DNA of 64,000 nucleotides from Cycloclasticus sp. (GTDB lineage Bacteria > Pseudomonadota > Gammaproteobacteria > Methylococcales > Cycloclasticaceae), in contig JBFLJU010000001.1 of NCBI GenBank assembly GCA_040743155.1, forward strand, positions 1,919,144 to 1,983,143, in the 5' to 3' direction. Made by a program: the position numbers and the translations under genes. This document shows, piece after piece, positions 18,584 to 28,336 of this stretch. The notes under the pieces are model-generated. The model worked only from the letters and a program-made list of their open reading frames with translations. It did no database searches and was not told the DNA's origin. Numbering within the stretch: position 1 is the first letter of the stretch; each line of letters begins with the position of its first letter.

Positions 18584-19273
18584 ATGAACAACTGGTCAAA
18601 TATTGCTCAATCAACCCTTTATCCATTAACTTGTTTTATCTGTAATCAGACTGGCCATAATGAGCTTGACCTTTGCCAGCCTTGTTTACTGGACCTGCAA
18701 TCAATTGAACTAAGTTGTAACATCTGTGATATTGAGCTAACGACCGAATCGTCCACCTGTGGCAGGTGCTTAAAAACCGCACCCTATTTTGATCAAGTCA
18801 CCTCGCTATACCGATATGACGGTATCGCACAGTTTTTAATCCAGTCACTCAAGTTTCAAGCCAAGCATAGCTGCGCTAGAACAATGGGCACATTAATGGC
18901 TCGCCACTTCAACAGGCTCGACAAACAGCCAGACGCCCTTATCGCTGTTCCGTTACACCCAAAACGGCTAAGAGAACGCGGTTTCAACCAATCGACGTAT
19001 ATCGCGCGATATATTCACAAGGAACTCAACATCCCGCTTATTCATCAAGCGCTTAAAAGAGTTGTCAATACCACTAGCCAAGCGACGTTGAAGGCCGCTG
19101 AACGTCGGAAAAATTTAAATAATGCTTTTTATTATGAAGCAACGGGGAAGATAAAATCGGTCGCCATTATCGACGACGTAGTGACAACAGGGGCCACCGC
19201 CAATGAAATTGCCAAAACGTTAAAGCAACAAGGCGTACAACGCGTTGAAATTTGGGCCTTTGCCCGAGCCTAA
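18584..19273 (+). CDS. comF: ComF family phosphoribosyltransferase-like protein
   Basis: 229 residues. The N-terminal Cys-rich double zinc-finger region (pairs CFIC, CQPC, CNIC, CGRC) is followed by a phosphoribosyltransferase fold with the PRPP-loop motif [16 protein letters not shown] and the ComF segment [10 protein letters not shown]. Homologues (ComF, GntX) take part in DNA uptake or nucleotide use; the exact role is unresolved. It is divergent from bioB, as in many gammaproteobacteria, and its stop overlaps the convergent ubiA end by 4 bases. Confidence 0.93.
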   Translation: MNNWSNIAQSTLYPLTCFICNQTGHNELDLCQPCLLDLQSIELSCNICDIELTTESSTCGRCLKTAPYFDQVTSLYRYDGIAQFLIQSLKFQAKHSCARTMGTLMARHFNRLDKQPDALIAVPLHPKRLRERGFNQSTYIARYIHKELNIPLIHQALKRVVNTTSQATLKAAERRKNLNNAFYYEATGKIKSVAIIDDVVTTGATANEIAKTLKQQGVQRVEIWAFARA

Positions 19274-20154
19274 CTTATATAGCCCCTGACAGCATAGTCT
19301 GTCGCTATACCGACAAAAACAACCAGCCCTAGCCAGTTATTATTTAAAAACGCGACCATGCATTTTGCTGGCTCTCGATCCCTAATCAAATATTGATGGT
19401 AGATAGATAATAAGAGTGCCATAAACACTGCCGCAGAATAAGCCAAACCCATGTCCGTTTTTTGCCCAATCATAATCAGCGCAATAAAAAATAAGAATTG
19501 GAAAAAACCGATCAACACCCTGTCCATATCGCCAAATAAAATAGCGGTGGACTTCACTCCTATTTTTAAATCGTCTTCGCGGTCAACCATTGCATACATG
19601 GTGTCGTATACAACCGCCCAAATCACCGTTGCCACAAATACCAGCCATGCTATCGGTGGCACTGCGTTTGTTTGAGCTGCGAAGACCATCGGCACGGCCC
19701 AACCAAACGCCATCCCTAGAAACACCTGTGGCAAATGCGTATGACGTTTCATAAACGGGTACAAGCTCGCCAAAAAAACAGCTCCTAATGACAACCAAAT
19801 CGTTAGCGCGTTCATCAATAACACCAATAGAAACGATGCAAAAATCAGCACCGCGAATAATTGCAAAGCCTCTATCGGTTCTACTTGGCCTGAAGCAATC
19901 GGCCTATCTTTTGTGCGCGACACATATGGGTCTATATGCCGGTCGGCATAATCATTAATGACGCAGCCCGCCGAACGCATAAACACCACACCTAGAGTAA
20001 AAACAATGAAGACAAGCAAATCTGGCTGACCGTTACTGGCGATCCAAAGCGCCCAATACATTGGCCAAAGTAATAACAAACTACCTATCGGCTTATGCAT
20101 TCGCGTTAACAACCAATACGCCTCAAGATTTGATTTTTTTAAATGAAGCCTCAT
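19270..20154 (-). CDS. ubiA: 4-hydroxybenzoate octaprenyltransferase
   Basis: 294-residue polytopic prenyltransferase joining the polyprenyl tail to 4-hydroxybenzoate in ubiquinone synthesis. First Asp motif [19 protein letters not shown], second motif [19 protein letters not shown], and [14 protein letters not shown] near the N-terminus. About eight TM helices. It overlaps ubiC by 4 bases, pairing substrate production with use. Confidence 0.97.
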   Translation of the reverse strand: MRLHLKKSNLEAYWLLTRMHKPIGSLLLLWPMYWALWIASNGQPDLLVFIVFTLGVVFMRSAGCVINDYADRHIDPYVSRTKDRPIASGQVEPIEALQLFAVLIFASFLLVLLMNALTIWLSLGAVFLASLYPFMKRHTHLPQVFLGMAFGWAVPMVFAAQTNAVPPIAWLVFVATVIWAVVYDTMYAMVDREDDLKIGVKSTAILFGDMDRVLIGFFQFLFFIALIMIGQKTDMGLAYSAAVFMALLLSIYHQYLIRDREPAKCMVAFLNNNWLGLVVFVGIATDYAVRGYIS

Positions 20155-20711
20155 GCGCTCTCAAACAAGGCAGGTAAGAAAAACTCACTCACAAGGAAGG
20201 TACACTTGTTTATCTGATAAGTATTTCGACGCGCCCAGATATATGGCTGTCCAGCAAGCAGCTTTCGCGTTGTTATATTTAATTGAGCCGCATCAATCTT
20301 AGCCAAATCAAGTCTTACTCTTTTGAGATCTGGGTAGCTAAAAATAACTTCACCGAGTGGCTTACTGCCCAAATGTGTTAGTTCTTGTAGGTTATGGGCT
20401 ACTTTTCTAGGCAAGGTCGTGCGTGCAAATACGAAGGGCTTGCCGCCTATATTCAATTCAACTTCGCGAGTTAATGCATACCGGTACGGAGGTTGATTTA
20501 AACGTTGAGCGTCAGCCAAAAATGATTTTGCTAGGCCTTGCCCTTTCAAACTGACACTAAACGGTTTATGAAACGTCGTTTTTATACGATTTGTCAGCGA
20601 ATTAGGCTCAAGCAACCAATCGACCACATGTTTCGGCATCGTACGCAAAGGCCACTGACTCAGCTCACGCCACGCGGGTTCTTTGACGAAAAAATTATTA
20701 ATACTCTTCAA
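20151..20711 (-). CDS. ubiC: Chorismate lyase
   Basis: 186 residues. It converts chorismate to 4-hydroxybenzoate and pyruvate, the first committed step of ubiquinone synthesis. Family landmarks: [13 protein letters not shown] near the N-terminus, [44 protein letters not shown] and C-terminal [10 protein letters not shown]. The start codon is TTG, 15 bases beyond recG; no ATG lies nearby in a plausible position. Confidence 0.92.
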   Translation of the reverse strand: MKSINNFFVKEPAWRELSQWPLRTMPKHVVDWLLEPNSLTNRIKTTFHKPFSVSLKGQGLAKSFLADAQRLNQPPYRYALTREVELNIGGKPFVFARTTLPRKVAHNLQELTHLGSKPLGEVIFSYPDLKRVRLDLAKIDAAQLNITTRKLLAGQPYIWARRNTYQINKCTFLVSEFFLPALFESA

Positions 20712-20726
20712 CGTGGCTCTACTTAA

Positions 20727-22826
20727 TCAAACTTGCGCATATTCTACTGAATTAGCTACCCAACGGTGAACTAAAGGTTCTACTAACTCTGGCTGTTTTC
20801 GCAAAATATTGTCCGCACATTCACTGACTTGTTCCAACACATCTGCATCACGCTCCATATCCGCTACTTTAAATTGCATAAATCCAGCCTGACGTTTGCC
20901 CAGCAACTCACCTGGACCGCGTAATTGCATATCTTTTTCGGCAATTTTAAAACCATCCGTCGTTTCACGCATAATCGATAATCGCTCGTTGGCATTTTTT
21001 GATAATGGCGGCTTATACATCAATACACAATGGCTAGCGCGCTGCCCTCTGCCCACTCTACCACGCAACTGATGCAGTTGTGCCAAGCCTAATCGTTCCG
21101 CATTTTCAATCACCATCAAACTGGCATTGGGTACATCAACACCCACTTCAATAACCGTTGTAGCAACCAATATATGTAACTCACGTTGTTTGAATTGTTG
21201 CATAACGGCCTGCTTTTCATCCGCTTTCATCCGCCCATGCACTAAGCCGATTTTTAAATTTGTTAATCTTTCTCGCAACAACTCGGCCGCCACCTCAGCC
21301 GCTTGACATTGTAAGGCTTCAGATTCTTCGATAAGGGTACAGACCCAGTACACTTGCCGGCCGTCTTCAACACCCTGTTTAATTCGTTCAATAACCCGTT
21401 CTCGTTTTGATACTGGCACCACCGATGTGGTCACCGCGGTGCGCCCAGGCGGTAATTCATCAATCACCGATAAATCTAGATCAGCATAGCCAAGCATCGC
21501 CAGTGTTCTCGGGATAGGCGTTGCCGTCATGACCAGCTGATGCGGGTGCAAACCATTCGCAGCACCTTTGTCACGCAATGCTAACCGTTGGTGCACGCCA
21601 AATCGGTGCTGCTCATCAATAATGACCAAGCCTAATTTAGCAAAAGTCACCTTTTCCTGAAACAACGCCTGCGTACCAATCACAATGCCAGAACGTCCTT
21701 CTCTGATATCTGCCGTAATCGCATCGTAGGTTTTCCCCTTATGCTGCCCCACTAACCAATCCACCTGAACACCCAGATCTGCTAGCCACGACTTGAAATT
21801 CTTAAAGTGCTGCTCGGCCAGTAATTCTGTCGGCGCCATAATAGCGACTTGAAAGCCGGCCTCTGTTGCCGCTAGTGCAGCGCAGGCCGCAACAATCGTC
21901 TTGCCCGAACCCACATCTCCTTGCAACAAACGCTGCATAGGACGTTGCTGAGCTAAGTCCAACTCTATCTCCTGAATAACGCGATGTTGCGCACCCGTTA
22001 AATCAAAGCCTAAAGAGTTTAAAAAATGTCGTCTATCTTTTCCATCCGAACTGAAACTTGGCGCGGTATTAAGTTGCACGCCTTCCTTTAAGCGACTTAA
22101 ACTCAAATGATGAGCCAATAACTCTTCGAATATTAAACGTTTAAACGCGGGGATTTTACTAGCGTCCAGTGGCGGCATCGTTTCGGGGTAATGTAATTGT
22201 TGCAAACTATCTGCTAATGTCGGCAAATAACGATCATTTATAACCTGTTGAGGTAAACAATCGCGCACCACCGCCCCTTGTTGAAGCAGCAAAAACGCTT
22301 GCTTTATTAACTTCCTAAAAGACGCCTGATGCAAACCCTCGGTTACTGGGTAGACGGCCAGCAGACCTTCTTCAATCTGACCACGTTGCCCCTCAGAAAT
22401 AAGCCTGTATTCTGGGTGAACAACATCAGCAGCGCCCGATTTATTGTGGGCTTTGATATCGCCAAAACAGCGTAACCACTGGCCGCGCTTCATCGCTTGT
22501 TTTTGAGTATTTGAGAAATGAAAGAATCGTAGAGTGACGAAGCCGGTACCATCGCTTACCCGAACTAACATTGAGCGGCGCCCTCTGAACACGACTTCTG
22601 CCAATTCAACTTGGCCTTCAAATAAGCACGACTCGCCAACTGGCAAAGACCCTATCGCCACCAGCTTGCTTCTGTCTTCGTACCTAAATGGCAGGTGAAA
22701 TAAGATATCCGCGACTGTTACGATGCCTAAGCGCTGTAACTTAGCCGACACTTTTTCGCCGACCCCCTTTAGCTGGGTAATGGGCAAATCATCCAAACAA
22801 CTTTTCACTGCTATCAATGCTATCAA
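20727..22826 (-). CDS. recG: ATP-dependent DNA helicase RecG
   Basis: About 699 residues. Branched-DNA helicase that reverses stalled forks. N-terminal wedge/OB-fold domain (THLKGVG-like helix, RSMLVRVSDGTG), Walker A GDVGSGKT, DEQH box IIDEQHRFGV, MTATPIPRT and C-terminal helicase motifs VGVDVPNASLMVIENAERLGL. The start is uncertain: the extreme 5' end is a 9-base tandem duplication (TTGATAGCA twice), giving TTG options at 22826 and 22817 and a GTG at 22808 that matches the family start better. Confidence 0.95.
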   Translation of the reverse strand: MIALIAVKSCLDDLPITQLKGVGEKVSAKLQRLGIVTVADILFHLPFRYEDRSKLVAIGSLPVGESCLFEGQVELAEVVFRGRRSMLVRVSDGTGFVTLRFFHFSNTQKQAMKRGQWLRCFGDIKAHNKSGAADVVHPEYRLISEGQRGQIEEGLLAVYPVTEGLHQASFRKLIKQAFLLLQQGAVVRDCLPQQVINDRYLPTLADSLQQLHYPETMPPLDASKIPAFKRLIFEELLAHHLSLSRLKEGVQLNTAPSFSSDGKDRRHFLNSLGFDLTGAQHRVIQEIELDLAQQRPMQRLLQGDVGSGKTIVAACAALAATEAGFQVAIMAPTELLAEQHFKNFKSWLADLGVQVDWLVGQHKGKTYDAITADIREGRSGIVIGTQALFQEKVTFAKLGLVIIDEQHRFGVHQRLALRDKGAANGLHPHQLVMTATPIPRTLAMLGYADLDLSVIDELPPGRTAVTTSVVPVSKRERVIERIKQGVEDGRQVYWVCTLIEESEALQCQAAEVAAELLRERLTNLKIGLVHGRMKADEKQAVMQQFKQRELHILVATTVIEVGVDVPNASLMVIENAERLGLAQLHQLRGRVGRGQRASHCVLMYKPPLSKNANERLSIMRETTDGFKIAEKDMQLRGPGELLGKRQAGFMQFKVADMERDADVLEQVSECADNILRKQPELVEPLVHRWVANSVEYAQV

Positions 22827-22853
22827 TGCTTTTCTAACGTCAAGCAGCTTCCA

Positions 22854-23243
22854 TTAGTCGTTACCTAGCACCATAACGGCATCCATTTCGACGCTACAAT
22901 CTTTTGGTAACGCCGCGACACCTATCGCCGCTCGAGCTGGGTACGGTTGTGAAAAATACTCGGCCATTTTTTCATTTACCACAGGAAAATCGGCCATATC
23001 TGTTAAATAAATATTAAGCTTAACAATGTCTGATAGTGAGCCACCCGCCGCTTGCGCTACAGAGGTTAAGTTCTTCAACACCTGCTCTATTTGATCTCCA
23101 ATATCACCCGTAACCAGCACCATTGTTTCTGCTACCAATGGAATCTGCCCTGACAAGTAAACAGTCTGATCAATTTTAATCGCTTGAGAATACGTGCCTA
23201 TCGCTTCCGGCGCTGAATCCGTATGAATAACTATTTTTTGCAA
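22854..23243 (-). CDS. RidA family reactive-intermediate deaminase
   Basis: 129 residues, the whole RidA/YjgF/UK114 fold. It hydrolyses reactive enamine/imine intermediates released by PLP enzymes. Landmarks: [30 protein letters not shown] and the conserved arginine in [16 protein letters not shown]. It sits 10 bases after spoT and upstream of recG, a common gammaproteobacterial neighbourhood. Confidence 0.93.
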   Translation of the reverse strand: MQKIVIHTDSAPEAIGTYSQAIKIDQTVYLSGQIPLVAETMVLVTGDIGDQIEQVLKNLTSVAQAAGGSLSDIVKLNIYLTDMADFPVVNEKMAEYFSQPYPARAAIGVAALPKDCSVEMDAVMVLGND

Positions 23244-23253
23244 AGCTCCCCCC

Positions 23254-25419
23254 TTAGTTCCTAATTCGAGTTATTTTTGTCAGTGCCGAAAGTCCCCGTA
23301 AACGGCGCATCACTCGAGCCAAATGTTTCCGATCACGCACTGTAATAGTAAAAACATCACTTGAAGCATCTTCTGAACGCGACGCTATTTTTATGTTTTC
23401 AATATTACAATCATATGATGAGAATATTGAAGTAATGGCCGCTAAAACACCGCGTTCATTCTTTAATTCTAAAGCAAGGTCTGAACTAAAATCACCTTCA
23501 ACTAGGTCTGACCATTGCACGCTCAACCAGTTTTTATGTTTACGCTTGAACTCCCTGGTGTTTTTGCAATGAATTCGGTGCACCACGACACCTCGTCCAG
23601 GGTTAAAGAAGCCAATAATTTTATCACCCGGAACGGGCCTACAGCAGGTACCTAGGTTAATAAGCATACCGTCTGCACCGTGAATATTGAGTGTTGCCGT
23701 GGACTGTTTGCCTTTAGCAATATCTATCGGCGATTCCTCCGCGCCTGCCGCCATCATTAGATGCTGAGCGACTAATAAGGGCATACGATTACCAAACCCC
23801 AAATCCATCAGCAAGGCGTCCAGCGAGCCGATTTGTTGTTCATCCAAAAATGCGTTCAGCTGCTCAGGGTCGAGCTCACCAAAATTCAAGCCCGCGCTTG
23901 TAAACTCAGCATTCAACAGTTGACCACCTAAGGCGATGGCATCACGCTCTTTAAATTCTTTTAGGTGATGACGAATAGCGTGCCTCGCCTTATTTGTAAC
24001 AACAAAGTTCAACCAGTTAGGGTTACAGACAGCAAAGTCACTGGTCATGATTTCAACCGTTTGCCCATTTCTAAGCACCGTATGCAAAGGTTCCATTCTT
24101 CTATTTATTTTCGCCCCAGCGCAGGTCATACCAACATCCGTATGTACCGCAAATGCAAAATCAACGGCAGTTGAACCTTTAGGCAATTTAACAATTTTCC
24201 CTTTTGGAGAAAAAACAAAAATCTCTGTCGGAAATAAAGCCACCTTTAAGGTATCAATAAACTCAAACGAGTCCTCTGAGTCTTTTTGGGTTTCTAACAA
24301 ATTCCTTAGCCACTCATGCGCTCTAACTTGAGTGTCATGCACAACATCTGTTGTTTTATATAGCCAGTGTGCGGCAATACCTGATTCAGCTACCCTATTC
24401 ATCTCAAGGGTTCTAATTTGAAGCTCGATTGGTACGCCGAAAGGTCCCACTAAAACGGTATGCAATGACTGATAGCCATTACTCTTTGGCAATGCAATGT
24501 AATCTTTAAACTTTCCCGGGATAGGTTTAAATAAATTATGTAGCACACCGAGTGCTTGATAGCACTCCCCCTTGGTTTCTACAATCACCCTAAACGCGTA
24601 CACATCAAACACTTCGTTAAACGGTATGCTTTGTCGCTTCATCTTCCGATAAATGCTATACAAATTCTTTTCACGACCGCTTATCACGCCAGGAAAGTTA
24701 GTCTCTAAAAAACCATCTATCAGTAACTTTTCAACTTTATCAACGACCTCTTTTCTGTTTCCTCGGGCTTTTTTAATGCTTTTGGAGATGATGGCTTTAC
24801 GCCGAGGGAACATCGCCTCAAAACTTAAGTCCTCTAACTCAAGTCGAAACTCATGCATACCTAATCTATGTGCGATCGGCGCATAAATATCGAGTGTTTC
24901 TTTGGCAATACGCCGCTTACTCGCCGGCTTCATAACGCTAATTGTTCGCATATTATGTAAACGATCAGCGAGCTTAATAATAATCACCCGTAAGTCTTTT
25001 GCCATGGCCAAAAACATCTTGCGCATATTTTCAGCTTGCGCCTCTTCGCGGGTTTTAAAATTAATTTTCGTTAGCTTACTAACCGCCTCAACAAGACCCG
25101 CAACGTCCTTGTTAAAAGAAGCCTCTAGGTCATCAAATGTTGTCTCCGTATCCTCTAACACGTCGTGCATAAGTGCCGCCATAATACAGTCAACATCCAA
25201 TTTCATATGACTCAAAATGAGTGCAACGGCAACCGGGTGACAAATATAATCTTCACCACTTAAGCGATACTGACCAAGGTGAGCGTCGCTCGCCACTTGG
25301 TACGCCTTTTCCACTTGTTCTAATTGGGCCACAGGCAGGTACTCAGTCAGCACCGACATTAATTCGGCTAACAACACTACTTGTGGTAGTTCACTTGTTT
25401 TTTTTGTCTCTACTTCCAT
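23254..25419 (-). CDS. spoT: Bifunctional (p)ppGpp synthetase/hydrolase SpoT
   Basis: 721 residues of the RelA/SpoT family. The HD hydrolase domain is intact (H85-D86 in [13 protein letters not shown]), indicating SpoT rather than RelA. The synthetase domain (about 230-345) includes DVYAFRVIV and [19 protein letters not shown], followed by TGS ([21 protein letters not shown]) and a C-terminal ACT domain ([20 protein letters not shown]). Sets the level of the stringent-response alarmone. It lies downstream of rpoZ but behind a probable terminator. Confidence 0.97.
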   Translation of the reverse strand: MEVETKKTSELPQVVLLAELMSVLTEYLPVAQLEQVEKAYQVASDAHLGQYRLSGEDYICHPVAVALILSHMKLDVDCIMAALMHDVLEDTETTFDDLEASFNKDVAGLVEAVSKLTKINFKTREEAQAENMRKMFLAMAKDLRVIIIKLADRLHNMRTISVMKPASKRRIAKETLDIYAPIAHRLGMHEFRLELEDLSFEAMFPRRKAIISKSIKKARGNRKEVVDKVEKLLIDGFLETNFPGVISGREKNLYSIYRKMKRQSIPFNEVFDVYAFRVIVETKGECYQALGVLHNLFKPIPGKFKDYIALPKSNGYQSLHTVLVGPFGVPIELQIRTLEMNRVAESGIAAHWLYKTTDVVHDTQVRAHEWLRNLLETQKDSEDSFEFIDTLKVALFPTEIFVFSPKGKIVKLPKGSTAVDFAFAVHTDVGMTCAGAKINRRMEPLHTVLRNGQTVEIMTSDFAVCNPNWLNFVVTNKARHAIRHHLKEFKERDAIALGGQLLNAEFTSAGLNFGELDPEQLNAFLDEQQIGSLDALLMDLGFGNRMPLLVAQHLMMAAGAEESPIDIAKGKQSTATLNIHGADGMLINLGTCCRPVPGDKIIGFFNPGRGVVVHRIHCKNTREFKRKHKNWLSVQWSDLVEGDFSSDLALELKNERGVLAAITSIFSSYDCNIENIKIASRSEDASSDVFTITVRDRKHLARVMRRLRGLSALTKITRIRN

Positions 25420-25440
25420 TAATGATTATTTTCCAACACA

Positions 25441-25475
25441 TATAAAAAATGCCCATGAATAACATCATGAGCATT
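25441..25475 (-). terminator. Terminator/attenuator between rpoZ and spoT
   Basis: On the minus strand an imperfect stem (AATGC-CATGA arms at 25448-25475 with one mismatch and a 6-nt loop) is followed by TTTTTTATA. It would end or attenuate transcription coming from rpoZ before spoT. A second hairpin (TCACCAA / TTGGTGA, 25484-25504) lies just ahead of it. Confidence 0.6.
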
Positions 25476-25527
25476 CGAGTCTATCACCAAAACTCTGTTG
25501 GTGAATAGAAGGTATTTCCAAACAGTT

Positions 25528-25809
25528 TTAGCTGACTGAGCCTTCTTCTGTAACTGCTTGTTCAGTAGAGTCTTCTTCATCGATAAACAGTTCTTCAATT
25601 GGTGGGTTATCCACTAAATCCAAAACGTCTTCTGTAATATTCCCTGCCGCAATCTCTCTTAAGGCAACAACGGTTGGCTTATCATTTTCAAGCTCAAGGC
25701 TTGGCTCTGCGCCATCCATAATTTGGCGCGCACGTCTTGAAGCCAATAAAACCAAATCAAAACGGTTGTCTACTTTTTCAAGACAATCAGAAACTGTTAC
25801 ACGTGCCAT
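25528..25809 (-). CDS. rpoZ: RNA polymerase omega subunit
   Basis: 93 residues. Starts [20 protein letters not shown], followed by [16 protein letters not shown] and the [14 protein letters not shown]-type segment (here [16 protein letters not shown]), the standard omega core with an acidic tail. It helps assemble the core enzyme and contributes to ppGpp response. It lies between gmk (63 bases upstream) and spoT. Confidence 0.97.
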   Translation of the reverse strand: MARVTVSDCLEKVDNRFDLVLLASRRARQIMDGAEPSLELENDKPTVVALREIAAGNITEDVLDLVDNPPIEELFIDEEDSTEQAVTEEGSVS

Positions 25810-25872
25810 TTGAGCCCCTTATAAAATATTAAATAATTTGAATAGCCGAGCATTGTACCCTATTTCACCCTA

Positions 25873-26499
25873 TTAATTAAGTAGCTGATTTATCAATGCT
25901 GAATGGGTGTGGCTTCCTCGTTGTATCAGTAGTCGCTGCGACTTCACAACCCCCACTATTTCGTTCAACGCAATCTCGAAATCATCGTTAACAACTAGAA
26001 AGTCATATTCATTGTAATGTGACATTTCATCAACCGCTGTGCACATCCGTTCTTCGATGATGTCATCACTGTCTTGCCCACGCCTTCTCAACCGCTCTTC
26101 TAGCACTTGCTTAGACGGCGGTAAAACAAAGATCGAGCAGCAATTTTCCATGACATCACGTATTTGTTGCGCTCCTTGCCAATCTATCTCAAGAATAATA
26201 TCGATACCTTGGGCCAGTTTCGCTTCAACCAGTGCTTTCGATGTACCGTATGAATTACCAAAAACACTCGCGTGCTCTAAAAAACCATGATGCTCAACAA
26301 GCCGCTGAAAGCCATCTGCGTCGATGAAATTGTAATCCACACCTTCTGTTTCGCCCGACCTTGCTGCCCTCGTCGTATGAGAAACCGAGACTTCTACACC
26401 AGAAACCGACTCTAACAACGCTTTCACTAGGCTTGTTTTACCCGCACCCGATGGTGCTGACACGATAAACAATTGCCCTACTGTCGTCATATTTTCCAT
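25873..26499 (-). CDS. gmk: Guanylate kinase
   Basis: 208 residues. It phosphorylates GMP to GDP. P-loop SAPSGAGKTSLVKAL, GMP-binding segment SHTTRAARSGETEGVDYNF and Walker B-like IILEIDWQGAQQIR. Two in-frame starts exist: ATG at 26499, and ATG three codons later preceded by GGAAAAT; the second may be the real one. Co-oriented with rpoZ and spoT, a usual grouping. The usual neighbour yicC is not upstream. Confidence 0.97.
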   Translation of the reverse strand: MENMTTVGQLFIVSAPSGAGKTSLVKALLESVSGVEVSVSHTTRAARSGETEGVDYNFIDADGFQRLVEHHGFLEHASVFGNSYGTSKALVEAKLAQGIDIILEIDWQGAQQIRDVMENCCSIFVLPPSKQVLEERLRRRGQDSDDIIEERMCTAVDEMSHYNEYDFLVVNDDFEIALNEIVGVVKSQRLLIQRGSHTHSALINQLLN

Positions 26500-27055
26500 T
26501 TATTCTATACGTTAAATTTGTTTTCTTTATGTGCCAATGAGCCGTTAAAACAGCGAATTTTTTCAAAATTCATATCAGAAACCACTAGCCTATCATTACT
26601 AAAACAACTGAGGTGAAGGCTTTATCACCTTGAGACGTTTTTTTACTATGTTAAAAACGTCTTTACCTAATAGAACAAGAACCGCACTTAAAGCAATGCC
26701 GCTCAGCACTAACTTTCATTAGTTGGCAAAGCCAAAATAGCGCCTAAACTTCTTACCGGCACTACCGATGTAATGTTTCGCCCATTGGCAGTTACGAATA
26801 TTATTATCGTATGCCCAGAATCGCTATTCACCATCATCTAAGCAACCTACTTGAACCCAGCTGTCTTATTAAACCGAACCACCCTGTAATGAGATGCGAC
26901 AATTTGCCACATTCCAAAGGCCGAAATAACTCGTTAAGCTATCATCAACTCTTACAGCAGTTTCAAGAAGTCTCCCTTTGTTGCTGCTTGTCGACCTCAA
27001 ATCTTTAAGAGTTCCTATATCGCCCTCTGTCCATCTGAGGGCGTTTTTTTTGATT
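26500..27055. other. 556-base non-coding block between gmk and argG
   Basis: No recognisable protein: the longest plus-strand frame (26811-27008) is low in coding character. The block holds several hairpins: AGGTGA / TCACCT near 26611-26630, a perfect 10-bp stem AGACGTTTTT / AAAAACGTCT at 26633-26662, TTGGC / GCCAA near 26731, and a strong plus-strand terminator at 27021-27051. This is the profile of a small-RNA locus, but no known RNA family (6S, tmRNA, RNase P, SRP) was recognised. Confidence 0.5.
27021..27051 (+). terminator. Strong plus-strand terminator with no assigned gene
   Basis: A 7-bp GC-rich stem CGCCCTC / GAGGGCG with a 9-nt loop is followed by eight T residues on the plus strand. 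On the minus strand, downstream of argG, there is no T tract, so it is oriented for a plus-strand RNA ending here, convergent with argG. Confidence 0.75.
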
Positions 27056-28273
27056 CTAAGATCGCTTTCTTGCCGCAATGCGCATACGCAGGGCATTTAA
27101 TTTAATAAAGCCTTCTGCGTCTTTTTGATCATATGCACCACCATCATCTTCGAAGGTTGCAATATTTTCATCAAACAAGCTATCTGTTGACGACTCACGC
27201 CCCACAACGATCACATTCCCTTTATAAAGCTTCAAACGAATACGCCCATTCACCGTCACTTGCGATGCATCGATCATGGTTTGCAACATTTCGCGCTCTG
27301 GGCTCCACCAGTAGCCATTATAGATAAGGCTAGCGTAACGCGGCATTAACTCATCTTTAAGGTGAGTCACCTCACGATCCAAGGTAATCGACTCGATAGC
27401 TCTGTGCGCTTTGAGCATAATGGTGCCACCCGGTGTTTCGTAGCAACCACGGGCTTTCATACCGACATAGCGATTTTCTACTATATCTGCACGACCAATA
27501 CCATTAGCACCACCGACTCTGTTCAACTCTGCCAGCACTGTTGCGGGAGACATCGCCTGCCCATCAATCGCAACAATATCACCCGCTTTGTACTCAAGTT
27601 CAATGTACGTTGCGTCGCTCGGCGCCGCTTCTGGCGATACCGACCAACGCCACATGTCTTCTTCAGGCTCAACCCATGGGTCTTCTAAAATATCGCCTTC
27701 ATAGGAAATATGTAGCAAATTGGCATCCATTGAATACGGTGATTTTTTACCGCGTTTCATTTCAACCGCAATACCTGCTTTTTCAGCATAGTCCAATAGC
27801 GACTCACGTGAGGTTAAATCCCATTCACGCCATGGCGCGATAATTTTTACGTCTGGTTTCAGCGCATACGCACCGAGTTCAAAACGCACTTGGTCATTGC
27901 CTTTTCCAGTTGCGCCATGCGAAATAGCATCAGCACCCGTTTCGTTGGCAATTTCAATTAAACGTTTGGAAATAAGCGGCCGCGCAATAGACGTACCAAG
28001 AAGGTACTCACCTTCATAAATGGTATTGGCTCTAAACATTGGAAACACAAAGTCACGAACGAACTCTTCTTTCAGATCATCGATATAAATTTCTTTGATA
28101 CCATACGACACCGCTTTTGCGCGAGCTGGCTCAACTTCTTCGCCTTGACCCAAATCGGCCGTAAATGTAACCACTTCACAACCGTATACATCTTCCAACC
28201 ACTTAAGAATAACGGACGTATCTAATCCACCTGAATAGGCTAAAACAACTTTATTCACTTCTTGCTTTGACAT
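27056..28273 (-). CDS. argG: Argininosuccinate synthase
   Basis: 405 residues. ATP-dependent condensation of citrulline and aspartate in arginine synthesis. The ATP-pyrophosphatase motif is [15 protein letters not shown] at about residues 11-25; other landmarks are [14 protein letters not shown] and [13 protein letters not shown]. Length is normal. A second arginine gene, argB, is at 37.5 kb. It is preceded by a minus-strand -10-like TATAAT. Confidence 0.98.
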   Translation of the reverse strand: MSKQEVNKVVLAYSGGLDTSVILKWLEDVYGCEVVTFTADLGQGEEVEPARAKAVSYGIKEIYIDDLKEEFVRDFVFPMFRANTIYEGEYLLGTSIARPLISKRLIEIANETGADAISHGATGKGNDQVRFELGAYALKPDVKIIAPWREWDLTSRESLLDYAEKAGIAVEMKRGKKSPYSMDANLLHISYEGDILEDPWVEPEEDMWRWSVSPEAAPSDATYIELEYKAGDIVAIDGQAMSPATVLAELNRVGGANGIGRADIVENRYVGMKARGCYETPGGTIMLKAHRAIESITLDREVTHLKDELMPRYASLIYNGYWWSPEREMLQTMIDASQVTVNGRIRLKLYKGNVIVVGRESSTDSLFDENIATFEDDGGAYDQKDAEGFIKLNALRMRIAARKRS

Positions 28274-28307
28274 GGGCTAACTCGCGACTTAAAAAAATAA
28301 TGCGCGA

Positions 28308-28313
28308 ATTATA
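28308..28313 (-). promoter_or_regulatory. Candidate -10 element of argG
   Basis: A consensus TATAAT on the minus strand 35 bases upstream of the argG ATG. No good -35 is visible at 16-18 bases, so the promoter would need an activator or is weak. Confidence 0.35.
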
Positions 28314-28336
28314 CCTGATTGGATGACCGCTTGGCG

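Noticed and set aside
26811-27008. 65-codon plus-strand frame in the gmk-argG spacer
   Set aside because: Composition (many His, Cys, Leu, Ser) and the lack of a ribosome-binding site do not look coding. It lies in the candidate small-RNA region.
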